Position numbers and translations under genes: made by a program. Shown piece after piece: positions 59,124 to 64,000 of a stretch of 64,000 nucleotides of DNA; the first letter of the stretch is position 1, and the number at the start of each line of letters is the position of its first letter. The DNA is taken from the NCBI GenBank assembly GCA_036675815.1, contig JAKFEE010000031.1, positions 124,001 through 188,000 of the forward strand. Reading direction: 5' to 3'. Origin of the DNA: JAKFEE01 sp036675815 (GTDB lineage Bacteria > Pseudomonadota > Alphaproteobacteria > Rhodospirillales > Magnetospirillaceae). Under the pieces are notes generated by a model. The model saw only the letters and a list, made by a program, of their open reading frames with translations. It had not been told where the DNA came from and ran no database searches.

Positions 59124-60725
59124 ATGCTGCTCGACTTAAGAAACATCGACGACAAAGCCCACTTCCAGGCCCCGATCTGCATAGTCGGCGCCGGCGTCGC
59201 CGGATTGACCCTGACGCGGCGGCTATTGTCATCGGGGTGGCCGGTGCTGCTGGTGGAAAGCGGCGGCCTGGACTTCGAGGCGCCCATTCAGGCGCTGGCG
59301 GGCGGCCGCGTGCTCGGCCAGCCCTATTACGACCTCGACAAGGTCTCGCTGCGCATGCTCGGGGGCTCGACGGCCATCTGGGGCGGCCGTTGTGCCGAAC
59401 TGGACCCGGTGGATTTCGAGACGCGCCCCTGGCTTCCCCACAGTGGCTGGCCCTTCGCCCATGACGCGCTGCAGCCCTATTACGCCGAGGCGCTGAGGCT
59501 GTTCGAGGTCAATGCACCGGAGCAGGCGCGCGTGGGGTGGCACAGCGCCCATGCCCATGCGGCGGCCCTGGATGGCGGCGAACTGGAAATGGGCTTCTGG
59601 AGCATCGATGGCGTTGCCGACCGCTTCACCGCACCGCGCATTGGCGATGTGTTGCGCCATCCCGGTTGCCGGGTGCTGATGCACGCGACCGCGACCGAGC
59701 TGTCGCTCGCCCCCGATGCGGGTTCGGTGAAGGCCATCACCGTCCGGGACATCTCGGGGAAATCCGCCGTCATCGAGGCGGAGCACGTCGTCCTGGCGCT
59801 GGGCGGCATCGAGACGCCGCGCCTTCTGCTGGCGTCAAACGACATCGCGGCCGCCGGTATCGGCAACGCCCACGACCTGGTCGGGCGCTTCTTCATGGAA
59901 CATCCCCATGCCCGCGGCGGGGCCATCAGCGGGCCTGGGATGTGGCAGTTGTTGCGCGCCTTGGGGCGGCGGCAGACGATAGGTGGCACCCGACATGCCG
60001 CCCTGCTGCGCCTATCCCCCGACGCGCAACGCCGGCTCGGCGCGCTGAACACCGCCCTGTCCCTCGGCCTGCGCCAACCCGAGGCCGCCCGTCAGGCTTG
60101 GGTGGCCCGCACCTACGGCAAGCTGAAGCACGATCTGAACGCGACGGCGACCAATCGCCGGCTGTGGCGGACGACTAAGCACGCCGCGCGGCGCTTGAAC
60201 GATCTGCTCTTTCCGATTCGCCCGTGGTTTCACGTCCGCAGCGGCCGCGGCGAAATCGCCGCCATCGTGCGTGCCGAACAGGCGCCCAATCCCGATAGCC
60301 GGGTGCTGCTGGGTGCCGAGACCGATGCCCTCGGCCTACGTCGCGCCGATCTGGATTGGCGGCTCAGCGCCGTCGACAAGCACAGTGTCGGTTGCCTGAT
60401 CGACAGCCTGGACGCGGTCATGCGGCGCTCGGGGCTGGGCAGTGTCCGCAAGGCGGCGTGGCTGAGCGAACCAGGGGTGCTGTGGCACAACGATCCCACG
60501 ATCAGCGCCCACCCGATCGGCGGTTATCACCACATGGGCACCACCCGCATGGCCGATGATCCCACGCGCGGCGTGGTCGATCGTCATGGCCGCGTGCACG
60601 GCATCGCCAACCTGCACGTCGCCGGAAGCTCGGTGTTTCCCACCAGCAGCTGGGCCAACCCGACCCTGACCATCGCCGCCCTGGCGTTGCGCATGGGTGA
60701 TCGCTTCGGACGGTTCGCGGACTAG
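59124..60725 (+). CDS. GMC-family FAD-dependent oxidoreductase
   Basis: This 533-residue flavoprotein has an N-terminal dinucleotide motif IVGAGVAGLTLTRRLLSSG (about residues 20-38), LGGSTAIWGGRC (about 78-89), ALGGIETPRLLLASND (about 227-242) and the C-terminal GMC signature with His in GGYHHMGTTRMA and Asn in SSWANPTLTIAAL (about 472-520). Such enzymes oxidise alcohols or sugars; some alphaproteobacterial members form periplasmic dehydrogenase complexes, but no signal peptide or gamma subunit is seen here. The upstream FNR-type box suggests regulation by oxygen. Confidence 0.87.
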   Translation: MLLDLRNIDDKAHFQAPICIVGAGVAGLTLTRRLLSSGWPVLLVESGGLDFEAPIQALAGGRVLGQPYYDLDKVSLRMLGGSTAIWGGRCAELDPVDFETRPWLPHSGWPFAHDALQPYYAEALRLFEVNAPEQARVGWHSAHAHAAALDGGELEMGFWSIDGVADRFTAPRIGDVLRHPGCRVLMHATATELSLAPDAGSVKAITVRDISGKSAVIEAEHVVLALGGIETPRLLLASNDIAAAGIGNAHDLVGRFFMEHPHARGGAISGPGMWQLLRALGRRQTIGGTRHAALLRLSPDAQRRLGALNTALSLGLRQPEAARQAWVARTYGKLKHDLNATATNRRLWRTTKHAARRLNDLLFPIRPWFHVRSGRGEIAAIVRAEQAPNPDSRVLLGAETDALGLRRADLDWRLSAVDKHSVGCLIDSLDAVMRRSGLGSVRKAAWLSEPGVLWHNDPTISAHPIGGYHHMGTTRMADDPTRGVVDRHGRVHGIANLHVAGSSVFPTSSWANPTLTIAALALRMGDRFGRFAD

Positions 60726-60742
60726 GGTGGGGTGATGTGGCC

Positions 60743-60797
60743 GGAGCGCGGAGCTCCAGCTCCGCCGGTGTCTTGCCGAGCTGGAGCTCCGCGCTCC
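60743..60797. repeat. Nested palindrome repeat, copy E (perfect 20-bp arms)
   Basis: GGAGCGCGGAGCTCCAGCTC (60743-60762) is exactly complementary to 60778-60797 across a 15-base loop, and an alternative inner hairpin forms at 60748-60765. It lies between the convergent GMC oxidoreductase and cobC genes, ends one base before the cobC stop, and probably terminates both. Confidence 0.9.
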
Positions 60798-61811
60798 TCA
60801 GCCTGGCCACTCGAGCAGGGCCTGTCGCAGACGCTCGCGGGCGCCGGTGCTGCCCGGCAGGCCGAAGCGCAACCAGCGGGGCGCATCGGCGAAGGCGCGG
60901 ACGAGAATGCCGCGGCTGCCCAGATGCTCGTACAGCCCCCACGCCCGCGGCACCACCACCAGCCGGAACAGATCGGTGCCACCCGCTGGCGGCAATCCGA
61001 CCAGTGACAGCATGTCGTCGAGGGCCACGGCCTCGCCATGCAGGCGCCGCCGCATTGCCCCAATCCACGCCGGATCGGCGAGCGCCTGCGTCGCCAACGC
61101 CAGCGTCGGGCCCGAGACGGCCCACGGCCCGACGGCGCAACGCAACTCCGCCGCCAGGTCGGCGGCGCACAGGGCGAAGCCCAGGCGCACACCGGCCAAG
61201 CCGAAGAACTTGCCGAACGACCGCAACACCACCAGGCCCGGGCGAATATGGCCGCTGAGGCTGAGTTCGGGGGCGACGTCGGCAAAGGCCTCATCGACCA
61301 CCAGAAGTCCCTGGCGCTGGTGCAGGGCCTCGGCCAAGGCCAGCAGCCCCTGGGGGTCCCAGCGATAACCGTCGGGGTTGTTGGGATTGACCACGATCAC
61401 CACACGGCTGTGGGGGTCGATGGCGTGGCTCTCGACAGTGGCGACGTCATGGCCGGCCGCCGCCCAGGCGCTGGCATGCTCGCCATAGGTGGGGCCGATC
61501 ACCGCCACCCGGGTCGGCTCGAACAGGCGCGGCAACCATTGGATCAGCGCTTGGGAACCTGGGCCGGCCACCAATGCCGCGGCCTCGGCGACGCCGTAGC
61601 AGCGGCGGGCGGCATCGAGCATTGCCTGCTCGGTGTCTTGGCCGGGCAGGTGGTGCCACAGGGGCGCTGCCAGGGTTGGGATGGGATAGGCGTGGGGATT
61701 GATGCCGGTCGACAGGTCCAACCAGCCGTCGCGTGGCCGGCCGAAGCGCGCTTCGGCGGCGGCGATATCGCCCCCATGCGCGGGAAGATCGAGGGACACA
61801 CGGCTAGGCAT
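60798..61811 (-). CDS. cobC: Threonine-phosphate decarboxylase (cobalamin synthesis)
   Basis: This 337-residue PLP enzyme of the aminotransferase class I/II fold makes (R)-1-amino-2-propanol O-2-phosphate for the lower-ligand linker of cobalamin (CobC in the aerobic-pathway naming, CobD in Salmonella). The N-terminal HGGDIAAAEARFG, LDLSTGINPHAYP, VVNPNNPDGYRW and the PLP-lysine site RSFGKFFGLAGVRLGF (about residues 217-232) fit. No CbiB/CobD partner lies within the window, and the gene is transcribed divergently from the CNNM gene. Confidence 0.9.
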   Translation of the reverse strand: MPSRVSLDLPAHGGDIAAAEARFGRPRDGWLDLSTGINPHAYPIPTLAAPLWHHLPGQDTEQAMLDAARRCYGVAEAAALVAGPGSQALIQWLPRLFEPTRVAVIGPTYGEHASAWAAAGHDVATVESHAIDPHSRVVIVVNPNNPDGYRWDPQGLLALAEALHQRQGLLVVDEAFADVAPELSLSGHIRPGLVVLRSFGKFFGLAGVRLGFALCAADLAAELRCAVGPWAVSGPTLALATQALADPAWIGAMRRRLHGEAVALDDMLSLVGLPPAGGTDLFRLVVVPRAWGLYEHLGSRGILVRAFADAPRWLRFGLPGSTGARERLRQALLEWPG

Positions 61812-61897
61812 GGCAACGGCTTAGCATCAGGTGCGCGTCTTGTCGACGCCCAGCCCGCGTGGCAGCATGCTTCCTCCCATGAAGGACCCCTATCGGT

Positions 61898-63193
61898 ATG
61901 ATCGAGTTTGCAATCATCCTTGTCTTGGTCCTGCTCAATGGCGTCTTCGCCCTGTCGGAAATGGCGCTGGTATCGGCGCGGCGGGCGCGGTTGCAGGGTC
62001 TTGCCGAGAACGGCAGTGCCGGTGCCCGCGCGGCGCTACGTCTGATCGACGATCCTAGCGGCTTTCTGTCGACGGTGCAGGTGGGCATCACCGTCATCGG
62101 CATTCTGGCTGGCGCCTATGGTGGCGCCACGCTGTCGGCGCCACTCGCCGAATGGCTGGCCCAAGTGCCGATGGTGGCGCCCTATGCCGATGGTGCGGCC
62201 ATCACCATCGTCGTCGTCGGTATCGCCTATCTGTCGCTGATTCTGGGTGAGCTGGTGCCGAAGCGCATCGCACTGGTCAGTGCCGAGCGCGTCGCCTCGT
62301 GGGTGGCGCGGCCGATGAGCCTGTTGGCGGCGGCGGCGGCGCCGGTGGTGTGGCTGCTCCGCGTTTCCACCGACGGCGTCTTGAGCCTGCTGCGCGTCCG
62401 CCACCTCACGCGCGAGACGGTGACCGAGGAAGAGGTGAAGACGCTGATCGCCGAGGGCACCCAGACCGGCGTCTTTCATCCGGCGGAGCGCGACATGGTG
62501 GAGGGTGTGTTGCGCCTGGCCGACCGCTCGGTGCAGGCGGTGATGACGCCGCGCCCCGAGGTGGTGTGGCTCGAAGTCGGCGAGGGCATCGAGGCGGTGC
62601 GACAGAAGCTGTTGGGGAGCGGCCGCTCGCGCTTTCCCGTGAGTCAGGGCGACATCGACAACGTCGTCGGCATCATCGAGGCCAAGGCGCTGCTCGATCG
62701 GCTGCTGGCCGGCGAGGCCTTCGATCTCGTCGCCTGCGTCACGCCGCCGCTGGTCGTGCACGAGAACATGACCGTGCTGCAACTCCTCGACACGTTCAAA
62801 CGCAGTTCGGCGCATTTCGGCGTGGTCGTCGACGAATACGGCAGCTTCATCGGTATCGTCACCGTCACCGACATCATCGAGGCGATCGCCGGCGAAATCC
62901 CCGAGCGTGGCGAGGCGGCGACTCCCGAGGTGACCTATCGCGCCGACGGGTCGATGCTGGTCGACGGCCTGAAGGGCATCGACGAGGTCGCGCAACTGCT
63001 GGGCGGCGGGCTGACCACCGAGGACGACGATTTCCACACCCTTGGCGGCTTCATGATGGCAAGGCTCGGCCACGTGCCGGAAACCGGCGAGGTGCTGCCG
63101 TGGGGCGACTGGCGCTTCGAGGTCATCGACATGGATGGCCGCCGGGTCGACAAGGTGCTGATCGCCCGCGCCGATGGCGGTGATGCCGCCTAG
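61898..63193 (+). CDS. CNNM/CBS-domain membrane protein (UPF0053, CorC/HlyC type)
   Basis: This 431-residue protein has an N-terminal DUF21/CNNM membrane domain with three or four helices (about residues 1-140), a CBS pair (about 205-325, AVMTPRPEVVWLEV and DEYGSFIGIVTVTDIIEAI) and a CorC_HlyC transporter-associated domain (about 345-425). Related proteins handle magnesium or cobalt efflux and are often misnamed hemolysins. The start ATG 61898 is preceded by a poor ribosome binding site. Confidence 0.88.
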   Translation: MIEFAIILVLVLLNGVFALSEMALVSARRARLQGLAENGSAGARAALRLIDDPSGFLSTVQVGITVIGILAGAYGGATLSAPLAEWLAQVPMVAPYADGAAITIVVVGIAYLSLILGELVPKRIALVSAERVASWVARPMSLLAAAAAPVVWLLRVSTDGVLSLLRVRHLTRETVTEEEVKTLIAEGTQTGVFHPAERDMVEGVLRLADRSVQAVMTPRPEVVWLEVGEGIEAVRQKLLGSGRSRFPVSQGDIDNVVGIIEAKALLDRLLAGEAFDLVACVTPPLVVHENMTVLQLLDTFKRSSAHFGVVVDEYGSFIGIVTVTDIIEAIAGEIPERGEAATPEVTYRADGSMLVDGLKGIDEVAQLLGGGLTTEDDDFHTLGGFMMARLGHVPETGEVLPWGDWRFEVIDMDGRRVDKVLIARADGGDAA

Positions 63194-63294
63194 CGATTAT
63201 CCCTCTTTCCAGGCGCCGCTACTGATTAGGGGCAATACCAAGCCGCGCGGGACCATGACAGGGTGGCGATCGACGGAAACTCCAAGAGGCCAGG

Positions 63295-63525
63295 ATGAGC
63301 GACCGGATCAACCTCGCGTTCGAAGTCAAGTTATACAACCGCCAGGTCCGTGAGCAGCTCCGAAAGAACAGGGGACACGAAGCCTGTGATGATAGCTGGG
63401 CCGATCTGACCTCACGGGTCGTCCGCGCGCGCTCGGCCGCCGAAGCGCGGCAGCGGGCGCAGGTGGAATACCCGCCGGAACAAGGGTTCGTCATTTCCTC
63501 GGTCGCCGCCGTCACGCTGCAGTAA
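63295..63525 (+). CDS. Small hypothetical protein
   Basis: This 76-residue soluble protein is of no family I recognise: a charged first half (MSDRINLAFEVKLYNRQVRE), then AEARQRAQVEYPPEQGFVIS and a hydrophobic end. AGGCCAGG precedes ATG 63295. Base composition is slightly lower in GC than the neighbours near its start. It stands alone between the CNNM gene and the dehydrogenase. Confidence 0.55.
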   Translation: MSDRINLAFEVKLYNRQVREQLRKNRGHEACDDSWADLTSRVVRARSAAEARQRAQVEYPPEQGFVISSVAAVTLQ

Positions 63526-63620
63526 TTGCGCTTGCCGACGCGCAGGTCGCGCCGGCTGATGCCTCTGCCATAGGACGCAAATCGGCCAGAGTCGTCGCCA
63601 GTCGAACGGAGGGTGATGCG

Positions 63621-64000
63621 ATGTTCCAGGCCGAGCTGTTGCAGGGCAAGCGCATCCTCGTCACCGGCGGCGGCACCGGCCTGGGCAAGGCCATGGGCCG
63701 GCGCTTCCTCGAACTCGGCGCCGATCTCGCCATCTGCGGCCGGCGCAAGGAGGTGCTGGACGAGACCGCCTGGGAGTTCGCCGCCGAGTTTGCCGGCGAG
63801 GTGACCACCCATGCCCGCGACATCCGCGATCCGGCGCAGGTCGAGGCGATGCTGGAGGAGATCTGGGCGGCCAAGCCCCTGGACGGGCTGGTGAACAACG
63901 CCGCCGGTAATTTCATCGCCCGCACCGAGGACCTGTCGCCGCGCGCCGTCGATGCGGTGCTGGGCATCGTGCTGCACGGAACCGCCTATGTCACCCTGGG
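63621..64000 (+). CDS. Short-chain dehydrogenase, 3' end outside window
   Basis: The first 126 residues of an SDR enzyme are visible: nucleotide motif VTGGGTGLGKAM (about residues 14-25), CGRRKEVLDE (NADPH-type Arg pair) and VNNAAGNFIARTEDLS. These match the 2,4-dienoyl-CoA reductase-like branch that acts on enoyl-CoA esters. The catalytic Tyr-Lys lies beyond the end, so the assignment is provisional. GGAGGGTG is 4 bases before ATG 63621. Confidence 0.8.
   Translation, partial: MFQAELLQGKRILVTGGGTGLGKAMGRRFLELGADLAICGRRKEVLDETAWEFAAEFAGEVTTHARDIRDPAQVEAMLEEIWAAKPLDGLVNNAAGNFIARTEDLSPRAVDAVLGIVLHGTAYVTL

Overview
The window is 64 kb of GC-rich chromosome, almost fully coding, with short gaps, many ATGA/TGATG overlaps and no rRNA, tRNA or CRISPR that I can see. 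Gene content points to an alphaproteobacterium, most likely a Rhodospirillales member related to Magnetospirillum (inference). The grounds are a GapR (DUF2312) nucleoid protein, an rpsU/COQ9 neighbourhood, ppx-rlmE coupling, the CobC-type threonine-phosphate decarboxylase, and a Thauera-type ATP-dependent benzoyl-CoA reductase together with Sox genes. The overall picture is a metabolically flexible, facultatively anaerobic heterotroph that degrades aromatics without oxygen and oxidises thiosulfate.

Layout. 1-5.2 kb: end of a ThDP enzyme, a cytochrome b561, a fused SpmA/SpmB-like membrane protein and an ALDH7-like aldehyde dehydrogenase, separated by dispersed palindromic repeats. 5.3-22.1 kb: an accessory surface/secretion locus. 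Two small RTX calcium-binding proteins, each with its own conserved leader and terminator, are followed by a tightly overlapping run: family 2 glycosyltransferase (GT2), methyltransferase, family 4 glycosyltransferase (GT4), a second GT2 that has lost its catalytic motifs, a second GT4, a type I secretion ABC exporter, an HlyD-type adaptor and a third GT4. A polysaccharide pyruvyl transferase, a tail-anchored protein and galE complete the locus. 22.1-25.5 kb: an OmpR-type two-component system flanked by two proteins sharing one C-terminal domain. 25.6-29.7 kb: a LivK-like binding protein, a YeeE/YedE sulfur transporter, rpsU, peptide deformylase and a COQ9-family protein.

29.8-39.5 kb: anaerobic aromatic catabolism. 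gcdH (glutaryl-CoA dehydrogenase) diverges from had-oah-dch-bcrCBAD-fdx, which encodes benzoyl-CoA reductase, its ferredoxin and the downstream hydratase, dehydrogenase and ring hydrolase. Benzoyl-CoA activation and most of lower beta-oxidation are not in the window. 39.7-43.7 kb: molybdate uptake (DUF2478 protein, modABC, a free-standing Mop protein). 43.7-48.8 kb: thiosulfate oxidation (soxXYZA, then soxB-ccdA) without soxCD in the window. 49.1-51.7 kb: cold-shock protein, TusA-like carrier, ppx-rlmE. 51.7-57.7 kb: a complete LIV-type ABC importer with a UbiD-family decarboxylase as last gene, which looks like an uptake-and-decarboxylation operon. 57.9-64 kb: gapR, a metallophosphoesterase, a GMC oxidoreductase preceded by a good FNR/FixK-type box, cobC, a CNNM/CBS membrane protein, a small unknown gene and the start of a short-chain dehydrogenase.

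The most interesting regions are the RTX/glycosyltransferase/type I secretion locus, the two intergenic regulatory regions around the benzoyl-CoA cluster, and the UbiD-LIV operon. At least one family of nested palindromes (cores GCGGACCT/GCGGAGCT) is scattered through the intergenic gaps.
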